A stretch of DNA of 64,000 nt, taken from Sporosarcina sp. ACRSM. Its GTDB lineage: Bacteria > Bacillota > Bacilli > Bacillales_A > Planococcaceae. The notes beneath the pieces are model-generated. The model saw only the letters and a program-made list of their open reading frames with translations. It made no database searches and had not been told where the DNA came from. The DNA lies in contig NZ_JAKRNU010000009.1 of NCBI RefSeq assembly GCF_022346545.1, forward strand, positions 1-64,000, in the 5' to 3' direction. Numbering within the stretch: the stretch's first letter is position 1; each line of letters opens with the position of its first letter. The position numbers and the translations under genes were made by a program. Below, in pieces: positions 27,659-37,161 of this stretch.

Positions 27659-30028
27659 TTATTTCTGCTTTAACGTATAATTCGCAAAGCCTTCTTTCGT
27701 AGGAGATAGATAGTCGATACCGGTCTCTGTTGGAATGAAGTCTTTTGCTTTAGCTGCCGTTTCAAAGATGATATTGGTATTTTCGCCGAATGGTGCGAAT
27801 GTCCAGTTAGCATCTGCGGATGGATCGATGGTACCGACGTCAATCATATAATCGATGATTGCTGCCCGGTTTTCATACGCATAGTCAATGGCGTCCGTCG
27901 CATTGCGGACACCCGGGAAATTACCGCTTGCCCGATAATTGTTCGTCACAACGATAAATCGCTGTTTCGGATCGATCGGTTTACCGTCGTATTGTAAATT
28001 GACAACCCGACTGGCCTTTTCATTGATCGTACCGCCCGCATAATCGTATTTCGCAGGTTGTGTCACATCAAATTCATACGTAACCCCATCGATGACATCA
28101 AAGTTATACGTGCGGAATTCTTCATTGATCAATTGTTGTTCCGCCGTGGAGGTAGGATCGATCTGGTTGAACTGGCCTGCCGACATTTCCAACCATTCCT
28201 TCACATCTGCTCCTGTCATGATGAGCGAAAAAACCGTATTGTCATAGACATACAAGTCCGCTACATTTTTAATGGCCATTTCACCGACCGGAATTTCGGT
28301 ATAGTAGTTTGCTCCGTTACGGCCTCCCGCTTTAAATGGTGCACCTGCCGAGAGGACAGGTAAGTCCGCGTATTCCGTTCCTTGGATCCGCTGTTCGACA
28401 AGCCATTTTTGGGCGTTTGTCACAATTTGGATGGAAGGGTCGTCTTGTACAAGTGCAAAATAGCTGTTGATCGTTGCTGTTGTCTGTCCGACTGGACTGC
28501 GCACATAGTCGATTGTCCCTTCATGTGCTTCTTTTACGGCGTCGATCACTTTCTGGTCGACTTTGTCAGACGTTTTATCGATTTCGCGGACGGCACCTTG
28601 TCCTTTGACAACAGTCCATTGATCACCTGACTTTTCCAGCTCGAGATCGATGACGCCTAGATGGCTACCGAATTTACCAGGCATGACAATCGGTGTCCCA
28701 TTGATCGTCCCTTGTTTTTGATCGACATGTTGCAGGTCGCTGAAATCGCCTGGGAAAACGGCATGGTTGTGGCCTGTTAACACCGCATCCACACCTTCTA
28801 GTACGGTGATTTGATACGCGACGTCGTCCTCTCCTTTGTCATGGGTTTCATCACCGATCCCTGAATGGGAAAGGACAACGATGATGTCTGCCCCTTGGCC
28901 TTTCATCTCTGGGATGAATTGCTCAACCGTATCCGCCGCATCCTCCACCGTCACTTTCCCTTCCAAATGTGCGCGATCCCAGCGCAATATACCGGGTGCG
29001 ACCACACCGATGACACCGACTTTCAAATTATGGGCCTCCCCTTTGCGATCGGTCACTTCTTTATCAAAAATAACGTAAGGCGTATAGCGATTTTGCTTTG
29101 TTTCCGCATCATATACATTCGCGTTCAACACCGGGAATGGCGCTTCTTTCAAGACGAGATCCAAATAATCCAACCCATAGTTGAACTCGTGATTCCCTAA
29201 TGTACTCGCATCAAAATCGAGTGATTGAAGAGCCGCAAGCGCGGGATGAAGTTCCCCTTCCTCCAACGGATCCACAGTCACTTTATAACCGCCAAGCGGC
29301 GTCCCTTGGATCAAGTCTCCATTATCAAATAGCAGATGATTCGGTTGCTCAGCGCGTGCCTGCTCAATGAGGACCGCTGTTTTCGCCAGTCCGATTTCAT
29401 TGGATACTTTGTCCTGGTAATAATCGTAGTTGACAAGATTGGTGTGTAAATCGGATGTCCCTAGTATTCGAAGGGTAACCGAATTTGTCGGCGGTTCAAT
29501 TTGGTAAGCGGCAAGCATCCGATCGATGATTTTTGTCATTTGTACGTTGGTCACAACTTTCTGTGGCTTTGCAGTTCCATCTTCAAATCCTTGTAATAAG
29601 CCGAGTCCGACACTTTTAGCTAACTCTGCTGTTTCGGCTGTTTTAAACGCAGCTTTATCTTTGAATTTATCGAGCAGTTCTGGTGAGAATGTTTCATTCG
29701 ACGGAATAGCCCTTGAAGCGATCAGAAATGCATGTTCACGCTTCAACTTCTGATCCGGTTCGAATGTTGTAGGTGTGATTCCTTTGACAATCCCTTTTTC
29801 CACCGCGATTTCCACATAAGGCGCCAATTGTGCATCGACATCCGAAAATGGGATCGACGTGCCATCCCCCAGTTCCCAATCAAGCGCTTGTACCACGGCT
29901 TGAATGTATTCGCCCCGGGTCACTTCGCCTGCCGCCCGGGCAGCATTTGCCTGCGTTGCAAATGAAAAGCCACTGAAAGTGAGCGTCACAAAGACCATCC
30001 AGATTCCGATCTTTTTCACTATTGACAT
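27659..30028 (-). CDS. Secreted 2',3'-cyclic-nucleotide phosphodiesterase/5'-nucleotidase with N-terminal SLH domains
   Basis: 789 residues with RBS AAAGGAG. A signal peptide ends TQANA. About 35-175 holds SLH modules (VTRGEYIQAVVQAL, FSDVDAQLAPYVEIAVEKG, FEPDQKLKREHAFLIAS). The metallophosphatase domain then starts with LGTSDLHTNL and carries FDNGDLIQGTP, GNHEFNYGLDYL and TGHNHAVFPG. The C-terminal nucleotidase domain has GRNGANYYTEIPVG and NYRASGNFPG. The Tyr-containing spacing and DLHTNL opening are closer to CpdB-type enzymes than to plain 5'-nucleotidase. It probably scavenges phosphate and nucleosides at the cell wall. Domain order is opposite to the nucleotidase at 12263. Confidence 0.9.
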   Translation of the reverse strand: MSIVKKIGIWMVFVTLTFSGFSFATQANAARAAGEVTRGEYIQAVVQALDWELGDGTSIPFSDVDAQLAPYVEIAVEKGIVKGITPTTFEPDQKLKREHAFLIASRAIPSNETFSPELLDKFKDKAAFKTAETAELAKSVGLGLLQGFEDGTAKPQKVVTNVQMTKIIDRMLAAYQIEPPTNSVTLRILGTSDLHTNLVNYDYYQDKVSNEIGLAKTAVLIEQARAEQPNHLLFDNGDLIQGTPLGGYKVTVDPLEEGELHPALAALQSLDFDASTLGNHEFNYGLDYLDLVLKEAPFPVLNANVYDAETKQNRYTPYVIFDKEVTDRKGEAHNLKVGVIGVVAPGILRWDRAHLEGKVTVEDAADTVEQFIPEMKGQGADIIVVLSHSGIGDETHDKGEDDVAYQITVLEGVDAVLTGHNHAVFPGDFSDLQHVDQKQGTINGTPIVMPGKFGSHLGVIDLELEKSGDQWTVVKGQGAVREIDKTSDKVDQKVIDAVKEAHEGTIDYVRSPVGQTTATINSYFALVQDDPSIQIVTNAQKWLVEQRIQGTEYADLPVLSAGAPFKAGGRNGANYYTEIPVGEMAIKNVADLYVYDNTVFSLIMTGADVKEWLEMSAGQFNQIDPTSTAEQQLINEEFRTYNFDVIDGVTYEFDVTQPAKYDYAGGTINEKASRVVNLQYDGKPIDPKQRFIVVTNNYRASGNFPGVRNATDAIDYAYENRAAIIDYMIDVGTIDPSADANWTFAPFGENTNIIFETAAKAKDFIPTETGIDYLSPTKEGFANYTLKQK

Positions 30029-30189
30029 TCTTTCATCTCCTTTATCATTTTCCTTTCTAGTAGCTTATCATGGAAACGTCCTTGATCTGAACGAACAACG
30101 CTCTGAATTATTGAAATTATGAGAATAGAACTAGTGGACTCCTCCATTTGTTATACAGGGATTGCAATACCGTTCGAAAAGATGTATAC

Positions 30190-30468
30190 ATAAGTAGACA
30201 TCACGCTAGGGCAAGAACGGAATCCCCCTTACGATTCGCTTTGAGAGATTTTCACTTTCACATCAGAGGTATATCGCCACATCACACAGTCATCACTACG
30301 ATGAATCTAGTGACTTCTGAGGATCAGAATTTCTGCCCTGATGGGTGATCCAACACCAGCTCGTTAACCGATTTATTGCCGAAAGCTGCGATTTCATGGG
30401 CACACTTTCTTCCTTACAGGTTCAGTGTGGCATTGCCACCGCAAGGCAACGAATCTTTTCATTGAAAC
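30190..30468 (-). ncRNA. Putative omega-RNA region / right end of the IS607 element
   Basis: The 280 bp past the tnpB stop contain no gene but several stems on the minus strand, including GTGGCAATGCCAC and a GGATCA...TGATCC stem, and run to the terminal repeat at 30201-30191. TnpB systems transcribe a guide RNA from exactly this place, with the guide taken from the flank beyond the element end. RNA assignment is by position and family knowledge. Confidence 0.5.
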
Positions 30469-32022
30469 TTAGAACATATGATATAAAAGGTCGATTTTCT
30501 GACCAAAAGTATAGGTTTTCCATTGTTTGCTGAGTTCTTTCCATTGTTCAACCCTTTTTTTCCGAAGAAGTGAATCTTGATTTCCTTGAATGAACTGATG
30601 TATGGGAACTCTTTCGATTTTTTTCAAACCTAGACCTCTTCTTGCAATCACCATCGCCGCGCCTTCATGCGAACTGAGTCCGTATCTTTTCATGAATTTA
30701 TGTTGTCCTATTTGACTCGTATAAGCCGGATTGACAGCTACGAGTGCTACGCCGTCTTTTTGACATTTACTCGTTAACATGGATTGATACGAAGAATACG
30801 CAAAGCCGCTTAACATTTTCGCTTGCTTCTTCGACCGTTGCTTTAGTTGTTGTTTTTTCTTTTTAAAATCCAATTTCTCGTAGGCAATCGGCTTTTGTTT
30901 CGCCACCGCATAGTCCACAACGATTTTTAATGCATCGCTTAGACTTTGTTTCGCCTGTTCGCTCGACACATGATACGCCTTAAAAGGAACCTGAAACGAA
31001 TGCACATAATTCCCGAAACGGTCAACTTCTGTGACAGCTAAAAAGTTGGCGTTAAAATCGACGCCGATTTGACCATGGTTTTGCAATGTTTTTATTTCAG
31101 GCGTGTCTACATCGACCGATATATTGAGATACCAGTGTTTGTTTTTGAAGATAAATTTACAGGTCAGGGCCCGATAATACCGAACTTTGTTTCTTTTTCC
31201 CTTTGTATAACCGATAGTTGGAATTTTTGCTTGATCAATATTTTCTTGTCCATATGTGAAGTTTATGTTTGGAAGCACGATATGTTTTCCAAATTTCCCT
31301 TCATCTTTTCGGTTGACACGGATACGCAACTGATTGTCCACATCGTACGTACAACTTTGATTGCCATAGGTTTCGTCTTTCGATCCGATAAACGTAAACT
31401 GTGAGGCACGCGCTGTTTGCCAGTTGTTTTTCCATTGCTCAAATGACAAATTGTTATCTATTAGATGAAATTGTTTATGAAAGAATGCTTTTGAGCCGAA
31501 ACACAGGCGAACAATGCCACGTTTCTCGTCACTTTCCAAGCGTTCTAGCTTTAGTTGCAACCGATGTAGCCTTCTCTTTTTTTGATGAATCAATTCTTTT
31601 AACTTTCGATAGTTCTTCACTTTTTTCAAAAAGAGAGGCTCATTACCCTTCATTGTTAGTAAAGAGAGGTGAGCCTTTTCTTTTTGGACAATCTTTTTTG
31701 TTAGGAACTTTTTAGTTTGATCAAACTTTTCTCTGGCTTCCTCGATATAAAGCTTTGTGAGTTTCCTTTTCGACGAAACCCGTCCATCCAATTGGTTTTT
31801 GGTACTGTTGTATTGCCTCGCTGTGAGTTGATAGTTTGCACAGTATTCTATTTTCAATTGATTTGCCGGTCTTTTTCGAACGTATAAATCCACAAACAAC
31901 TTTCGTTCGATACGGCCAAATTCTTGGGCATACTGTTGAAAATAGTCATAGACAGGCATTTCACTCTGATCCAGAAGAACAATCATCTCGTTCTTCAATT
32001 TTGTTTGATAAGTTCGGAACAT
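30469..32022 (-). CDS. tnpB: TnpB-related RNA-guided nuclease-like protein lacking the zinc finger
   Basis: 517 residues from the ATG at 32022 (AAGGAGGT eight bases upstream), overlapping tnpA by 62 bp. The basic, helical N-terminal half is typical of TnpB wedge/REC regions. RuvC-like motifs (numbered from this start): D322 in IGVDFNANFLAV and E382 in AYEKLDF. The third motif reads SSHEGAAMVIARRGLG, with His452 where most TnpBs have Asp. Between motifs II and III the usual CxxC...CxxC zinc finger is absent: VNPAYTSQIG runs directly into the third motif. Longer than classical TnpB (about 400). This fits the group often labelled IS200/IS605 accessory TnpB-related protein. Confidence 0.82.
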   Translation of the reverse strand: MFRTYQTKLKNEMIVLLDQSEMPVYDYFQQYAQEFGRIERKLFVDLYVRKRPANQLKIEYCANYQLTARQYNSTKNQLDGRVSSKRKLTKLYIEEAREKFDQTKKFLTKKIVQKEKAHLSLLTMKGNEPLFLKKVKNYRKLKELIHQKKRRLHRLQLKLERLESDEKRGIVRLCFGSKAFFHKQFHLIDNNLSFEQWKNNWQTARASQFTFIGSKDETYGNQSCTYDVDNQLRIRVNRKDEGKFGKHIVLPNINFTYGQENIDQAKIPTIGYTKGKRNKVRYYRALTCKFIFKNKHWYLNISVDVDTPEIKTLQNHGQIGVDFNANFLAVTEVDRFGNYVHSFQVPFKAYHVSSEQAKQSLSDALKIVVDYAVAKQKPIAYEKLDFKKKKQQLKQRSKKQAKMLSGFAYSSYQSMLTSKCQKDGVALVAVNPAYTSQIGQHKFMKRYGLSSHEGAAMVIARRGLGLKKIERVPIHQFIQGNQDSLLRKKRVEQWKELSKQWKTYTFGQKIDLLYHMF

Positions 32023-32647
32023 CGATGATGACCTCCTTGACTGTTTTTTGCAATTCTTTATGTTTTTCATTTCGAAGCCCGTACAATTTTCCAGAGAAAT
32101 TCGTAATAATACTAATCAAATCATCGGCTAGTTCTTCCTGAACAGTCCTCGTTTTTTCATCATCGTCTAATACGTGAATCATGACATGAAAACTTTCAAA
32201 GTACTTTTCCAAATACCCGTAACCAAAACGAGTTAAACGATCTTTATAGCGAATGGCTATATCCGTGATTCGCCCTTCACTCGCCAAATTCATGAGCTTT
32301 AGCAAACCCTTTCGCCTGTCGTTTAGACCAGAACCAACATCCGTGATGGTTTCAACTAATAAATATTGCGTATCAATTTTCTCCTTTAAAAATTCGGTTT
32401 GACGATCTAAATCTCCTTTTTGTTTTTGCTCATTTGATGATACGCGTGCATATATCGCGATTTTCCTTTGTTTTATAGATTTTTTCCCGAGGAGTCTTTC
32501 AACTTCACTTAGTGGTATTCTTCTACGCCCTCCAGGTGTACGGATAATCGCTATTTTCCCACTCGCATCCCAACGCTGAATTGTTTTTGTCGTTACGCCT
32601 AATATTCCACATGCTTCCTTCATCGTTAATAATTTATCCATATTCAT
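31961..32647 (-). CDS. tnpA: IS607-family serine recombinase (transposase)
   Basis: 228 residues. A MerR-like helix-turn-helix (LLTMKEACGILGVTTKTIQRWDASGK) is followed by a serine-recombinase domain with YARVSS (nucleophile Ser70) and the RYKDRLTRFGY element. It moves the IS607 element by a serine-mediated strand exchange without target duplication. The start region has two ATGs (MNM) and no strong RBS. Confidence 0.92.
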   Translation of the reverse strand: MNMDKLLTMKEACGILGVTTKTIQRWDASGKIAIIRTPGGRRRIPLSEVERLLGKKSIKQRKIAIYARVSSNEQKQKGDLDRQTEFLKEKIDTQYLLVETITDVGSGLNDRRKGLLKLMNLASEGRITDIAIRYKDRLTRFGYGYLEKYFESFHVMIHVLDDDEKTRTVQEELADDLISIITNFSGKLYGLRNEKHKELQKTVKEVIIDVPNLSNKIEERDDCSSGSE

Positions 32648-32728
32648 ATTTTACATTAAATCCACCTAATCATCTATATATGTCTACTTAATTATCTATA
32701 TGTCTACTTAAATTACTGACAGTTGAAA

Positions 32729-32758
32729 ACCCCCGATCCTGATAAGCGGACGGGGGTA
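32729..32758 (-). terminator. Terminator of the ugp operon
   Basis: ACCCCCG...CGGGGGT stem followed by TTTTC on the minus strand. The T-run is cut short 15-20 bp before the IS607 end, perhaps because the element inserted beside it. Confidence 0.75.
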
Positions 32759-32763
32759 CATGC

Positions 32764-34131
32764 TTATTTTGTTTTATTGGCGATTTCCATTGCACGGTTC
32801 GTGCCTTCAGCCGCCTGATCAAGCGCTTCTTGCGGGTCTTTCCCTTGGTAGAGGTCTTCCAATGCCGTGACGATTTGCTGGCGCGATTCCGGGAAGACGG
32901 AAATGAGTGCCCCTTGAGTAGCCAGCCCTGGAACTGTATCTTGCAACTGATCGACAGTTACTTTGTATTGAGGGAATTCACTCCATTTCTCTTTTACGTT
33001 TTCTTCATCATAGGCTTTCGGATTGATCGCAAAGTAGCCTGTGTCGAGATGCCATTTCGCTTGCACTTCAGGCGTCGTCAAATATTTCATGAATTCCCAT
33101 GCGGCTTCTTGTTCATTTTCCGCAATCCCTTTGGACATCCAAAGCGAGGCTCCGCCAATGACGACCCCGTTCCGCTGCACTTCATCCGCATGCGGAATAT
33201 AAGCGACACCTACCTCAAATGGTGCATTCTGGATGGCTCCGGCTACACCTGCGGAAGAATCCATATACATCGCCACTTTCCCAGTTGAGAAGGCCGCACG
33301 GATATCATCCCAATTCGTACCAAAGTTGCCGAATGTGCCGGCTTTGTTCATCGTATCGAGGAAATTGAAGACGTTCAGCCCCTCCGGACCGTTGAACAGT
33401 GCTTCCGTCGCATCACCAGAACGACCGTTGTCTTCATTGACATACAGACCACCTTGCGTAGCGACAAGTTGTTCAAAGAACCAACCGTATGTCAGCATGG
33501 AAAAGCCGTACATTTCATCCGTTTTCAGCTTCGCAGCCGCATCAATCACTTCGGAAAACGTTTCGGGCGCTTTCTCGGGATCAAGCCCCGCTTCTTCGAA
33601 AGCGTCTTTGTTATAGATCATGACCGGCGTCGAGGAATTGAACGGCATGGAATACAGATCTCCATCCACTTTATAGTAGTTCAAAATGTTTTCCTCGAGC
33701 TGGGAAAGGTCATAACTATCTTTGTCGATAAAGGACTGCATCGGCTCGATATAACCGCTATCAATCATATATTTCGTACCGACTTCGAACACTTGGGTGA
33801 TGGCCGGCGCATCTTTTGTCCCTCCGACACTACGCAGCTTCGTCAGCGACTCCTCATAACTTCCTTGGAATTCCGCTTTTACTTCATATTTATCTTGAGA
33901 TTCGTTAAAGCCGGCAACAATCGCGTCGAGCGACTCCTGTCCAGTTCCTGACATCGCATGCCAGAAATCGATGGTCACTTTGCCTTCCTCTGTTCCGGTG
34001 TCTTCACTATCGCTCGGGGCCGGATTGTCCGCGTCGTTATTTGTATTGCTGTCGCTGTTCGTACACGCCGTGAGAATTGCCACCGTGAGAAGAAGCAACC
34101 AAAATAGAGAAGGCTTTAACAAGTTTTTCAT
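32764..34131 (-). CDS. ugpB: UgpB-type substrate-binding lipoprotein of an ABC importer
   Basis: 455 residues. Signal with lipobox ILTAC, then a Ser/Asp/Asn-rich linker (NSDSNTNNDADNPAPSDSED). An extracellular solute-binding domain of family 1 follows, with VTIDFWHAMSGTGQESLDAIVAGFN, as in glycerol-3-phosphate-binding UgpB proteins. The start is set at ATG 34131; a GTG four codons earlier abuts the RBS. It is last in the ugpCAEB gene order. The glycerol-3-phosphate (or glycerophosphodiester) substrate is inferred from this similarity and from the divergent phosphodiesterase gene. Confidence 0.87.
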   Translation of the reverse strand: MKNLLKPSLFWLLLLTVAILTACTNSDSNTNNDADNPAPSDSEDTGTEEGKVTIDFWHAMSGTGQESLDAIVAGFNESQDKYEVKAEFQGSYEESLTKLRSVGGTKDAPAITQVFEVGTKYMIDSGYIEPMQSFIDKDSYDLSQLEENILNYYKVDGDLYSMPFNSSTPVMIYNKDAFEEAGLDPEKAPETFSEVIDAAAKLKTDEMYGFSMLTYGWFFEQLVATQGGLYVNEDNGRSGDATEALFNGPEGLNVFNFLDTMNKAGTFGNFGTNWDDIRAAFSTGKVAMYMDSSAGVAGAIQNAPFEVGVAYIPHADEVQRNGVVIGGASLWMSKGIAENEQEAAWEFMKYLTTPEVQAKWHLDTGYFAINPKAYDEENVKEKWSEFPQYKVTVDQLQDTVPGLATQGALISVFPESRQQIVTALEDLYQGKDPQEALDQAAEGTNRAMEIANKTK

Positions 34132-34175
34132 CTTTCCAAACACCCCTTTTATTTGTTATCGAACCGAACCGTCTT

Positions 34176-34994
34176 TCACTTTAATGCGCCTTGTGATAGC
34201 CCTTTCTGCAATTGCTTCTGTCCGATGAACAGCAGCAAGAGCGTCGGGACAATGACGACAATGACACCAGCCATGACCACCCCCCAATCTGTTGCAATCT
34301 CTTGGGACTGCAATTGTTTCAACCCGATTTGTACAGTCCGGACTGAACTGTTCGTCGTAATAAGTAACGGCCATAAGTACATATTCCAAGTCGTCAGGAA
34401 TCCATAGGCCCCCAATGTGACCAGGCTTGTTTTCGACACAGGCAAGACGACCCGCCAGAAAAAAGCGAAGCGACCAAGCCCCGCAATTTGCGCAGCTTCT
34501 TGGAGTTCTTTCGGAATTGTCTTGAAATGCTGGCGCAGTAGAAATGTGCCGAATGCGAGCGCAAAAAATGGCAACGTCAGCCCTTGGTACGTATTCAGCC
34601 AATCGAGTTTTTGGATGATAAAGAAGTTCGGAATCATCGTCGCTTCCCATGGAATCATCATCGTCGAAATGAACAAGAAAAAAATGAAATCCCGTCCCTT
34701 GAACTGGATGAACACAAAAGCATAAGCAGCCAGACTGCAAACCGCCAGTTGCCCGAGCATGACACCTGCGGATACGATGAAACTGTTTAACAAATAATTG
34801 AGCAAAGGAAGCCGCTCGAATACTTTGACATAGTTTTCAAGACTAAAAGAATGCGGTAGAAATCTTCCTTGCAATATTTCAGGACCCGTCATAAACGAAA
34901 TCATAAACGCATATAAAACTGGGAAAAACACAAGCAAAGACGTGATGATCAGTAGGAAATACATCCCTATTTTTTTCGGAAGGCTTATCATCAT
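34176..34994 (-). CDS. ugpE: UgpE-type ABC permease
   Basis: 272 residues, six predicted membrane helices, with the permease EAA loop EAAQIAGLGRFAFFWRVVLP that docks on the ATPase. MalG/UgpE-like. The ATG overlaps the ugpA stop by 4 bp, with GGAAGGTG as RBS. Confidence 0.9.
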   Translation of the reverse strand: MMISLPKKIGMYFLLIITSLLVFFPVLYAFMISFMTGPEILQGRFLPHSFSLENYVKVFERLPLLNYLLNSFIVSAGVMLGQLAVCSLAAYAFVFIQFKGRDFIFFLFISTMMIPWEATMIPNFFIIQKLDWLNTYQGLTLPFFALAFGTFLLRQHFKTIPKELQEAAQIAGLGRFAFFWRVVLPVSKTSLVTLGAYGFLTTWNMYLWPLLITTNSSVRTVQIGLKQLQSQEIATDWGVVMAGVIVVIVPTLLLLFIGQKQLQKGLSQGALK

Positions 34995-35893
34995 TGGTAA
35001 TGCACCTTCCTTTCACCCAATTTAAATTGGAGGATGGTCACAATCAGGATGATGATAAATAGAATGACTGCCTGGGCACTCGCTGTCCCGAACTGATAAT
35101 TGATAAAAGCTTCCCGGTAAATCGAATAGACGATCAAATTCGTCGATTGGGAGGGACCGCCTTTCGTCAAAATATCGATTTGTCCGAACGACTGGAACGC
35201 ATTGATTAGCGATATCGTGATAATGAAAAACAAAGTCGGTGACAGCATCGGCAATGTGATTCGCCGCAGACGATAAAAATAACCCGCCCCATCAATTCGC
35301 GAACTTTCGTATAGATGCTCATCAATATTTTGCAAGCCGCCCAGCAATATGAGAAATGAAAAACCCGTATTCATCCAAATCGTTGAAATGGAGACGGAGA
35401 GAAGTGCCCATTCCGGATCAAGTAACCATTGGATCTGCGGCAAATTCAACACGCTTAACACCCGATTGAACATGCCGATACTCGGATGGAACATGAACAG
35501 CCAAATGACGGAAGATGCCGCAACTGAAATCCCCATCGTCGATGAATACAATGTCCGAAAAAAACCGATTCCTTTCAGCTTTTCATTGGCCAATAAAGCG
35601 AAAAAGAGGGAAAGGATGATTCCGATCGGCACCGTATACAAAACGAATAAGCCTGTCGCTTTCATACTGTTACGAAACGCGGACGACTCAAGTAAATAGC
35701 CGTAGTTTTCCAATCCAACATGCAGAGCCGCATTCCCCGCCTGATCGGTCAAGAAAAAACTCAAATAAATTGTGCGGAACATCGGATAGAATACGAATAC
35801 TGAAAAAAGAAGGATTGAAGGGAATAAATAGAGTAGGGCCGTTCTACCATTCACCGACTTCTTCCAAAATCCGTGTTTCGTTTGCCTGTTCAT
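34991..35893 (-). CDS. ugpA: UgpA-type ABC permease
   Basis: 300 residues, six helices, EAA-like loop ESSRIDGAGYFYRLRRITLP, C-terminus YQFGTASAQAVILFIIILIV typical for MalF/UgpA proteins. The start overlaps the ugpC stop (ATGA); RBS AGAGGTG. It pairs with UgpE to form the membrane channel. Confidence 0.9.
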   Translation of the reverse strand: MNRQTKHGFWKKSVNGRTALLYLFPSILLFSVFVFYPMFRTIYLSFFLTDQAGNAALHVGLENYGYLLESSAFRNSMKATGLFVLYTVPIGIILSLFFALLANEKLKGIGFFRTLYSSTMGISVAASSVIWLFMFHPSIGMFNRVLSVLNLPQIQWLLDPEWALLSVSISTIWMNTGFSFLILLGGLQNIDEHLYESSRIDGAGYFYRLRRITLPMLSPTLFFIITISLINAFQSFGQIDILTKGGPSQSTNLIVYSIYREAFINYQFGTASAQAVILFIIILIVTILQFKLGERKVHYQ

Positions 35894-37023
35894 ACAAGCA
35901 CCTCTTTACCGAACACAAAGTTTCCGAGATCCGTCGGTTGTTTGATCCGTTTTCCGCTTTTGGATTCAAACAGACAAAGTGCGCCATAATCGGCAAGTAA
36001 GGGAATGGAATCTCCGAGATCGATCTGCCATTGGCCACTCCACTTCGCCTGCCATTCGTCGGCACCCAGTTGGAAAGAAAAGACGGTTTCATTCCCCAAC
36101 ACTTCAACATTTGTCACTTCAACGATGAGTTTATCTCCTTCCCTCGTCTCTTTCGTGGCAGGACGCAAATGCTCCGGGCGGATTCCTGCGATCAACGGAG
36201 CTTCCGGAAGGGCGTCTATTTCATCCGCTGGAATCGGTAACCGCCAGACATCTCCGACGATAAGTTCGGAGGCCTTTTTGTCCACCATAGCCTGCGCCAA
36301 ATTCATCGGCGGCGAACCGATGAACGTCGCAACGAAAGGATTCGCCGGGTTGTTGTAGATGTCGATCGGTTTTCCGACTTGCTGGATCTTTCCTTCATGG
36401 AGAATCATGATCCGATCACCCATCGTCATCGCTTCCACTTGGTCATGGGTCACATAGATCATTGTAATGCCGAGTGTACGTTGGATTCGCCGGATTTCTG
36501 AACGCATATGCGCACGGAGCTTGGCATCGAGATTAGATAACGGTTCATCCATCAGACAGATCGGTGCTTCGCTCACAATGGCACGGGCAAGTGCAACCCG
36601 CTGTCGCTGTCCTCCTGACAATTCGCGGGGTTTACGCTTAAGAAATTCCGTCAAGCCTAGCATCTCAGCCACTTCTTCTGTCCTTTTTCGCTGCTCGTCT
36701 TTCTTCACTTTTTTCACGTCAAGACCGAACGAAATATTTTGCTGGACCGTCAAATGCGGGTAGAGAGCATAGTTTTGGAATACCATGGACAGATCACGTT
36801 TATCTGGCGGTAGATCATTGGCCACTGCCTCGCCGATTTTCAATGTCCCACTTGTAATCTGTTCCAAGCCGGCAATCATCCGCAGCATCGTACTTTTGCC
36901 GCATCCGGAAGGTCCGACCAAAACGAAAAATTCGCCAGGTTCGATGGTAACGTTTATATTGGAGATGACATCCACTTGTTTATCATAAGATTTTGATAGA
37001 TCGATCAGTTCAACTTTTTTCAC
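35890..37023 (-). CDS. ugpC: UgpC/MsmK-type ABC importer ATPase
   Basis: 377 residues. Walker A GPSGCGKST (37-45), Q-loop VFQNYALYPH, signature LSGGQ (135-139), Walker B ICLMDEP (155-161), H-loop YVTHDQVEAMT. A C-terminal TOBE/OB domain (about 240-377) is typical of carbohydrate-type importers. GTG start after AAAGGGG. First gene of a tightly overlapping ugpC-A-E-B operon, which has a shared 138-bp divergent spacer with the phosphodiesterase gene. I see no clear cre site or Pho box in that spacer. Confidence 0.92.
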   Translation of the reverse strand: MKKVELIDLSKSYDKQVDVISNINVTIEPGEFFVLVGPSGCGKSTMLRMIAGLEQITSGTLKIGEAVANDLPPDKRDLSMVFQNYALYPHLTVQQNISFGLDVKKVKKDEQRKRTEEVAEMLGLTEFLKRKPRELSGGQRQRVALARAIVSEAPICLMDEPLSNLDAKLRAHMRSEIRRIQRTLGITMIYVTHDQVEAMTMGDRIMILHEGKIQQVGKPIDIYNNPANPFVATFIGSPPMNLAQAMVDKKASELIVGDVWRLPIPADEIDALPEAPLIAGIRPEHLRPATKETREGDKLIVEVTNVEVLGNETVFSFQLGADEWQAKWSGQWQIDLGDSIPLLADYGALCLFESKSGKRIKQPTDLGNFVFGKEVLV

Positions 37024-37161
37024 CTATTCAGCCCCTTTCCAAGAATAAGCTTTTTTTTCATGGCTACTATACTCTTTCACCGGGGAGGTCCATCACTCCT
37101 GTTTCATTTAGCATTCTTTACAATTTTTTACGTTTACTTTATGAGAGAAGGTGCTGTACTG

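Larger units (their letters stand above)
30180..32715 (-). mobile_element. IS607-type insertion element
   Basis: It carries a MerR-headed serine recombinase (tnpA) overlapping a TnpB-related gene. The sequence TAAGTAGACAT occurs at 30191-30201 and twice inverted (ATGTCTACTTA) at 32680-32690 and 32700-32710, 20 bp apart, as expected for recombinase-binding ends. The element sits between the ugpB terminator and the SLH nucleotidase leader and disrupts no visible gene. IS607 elements leave no target duplication, so exact ends are approximate. Confidence 0.8.
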
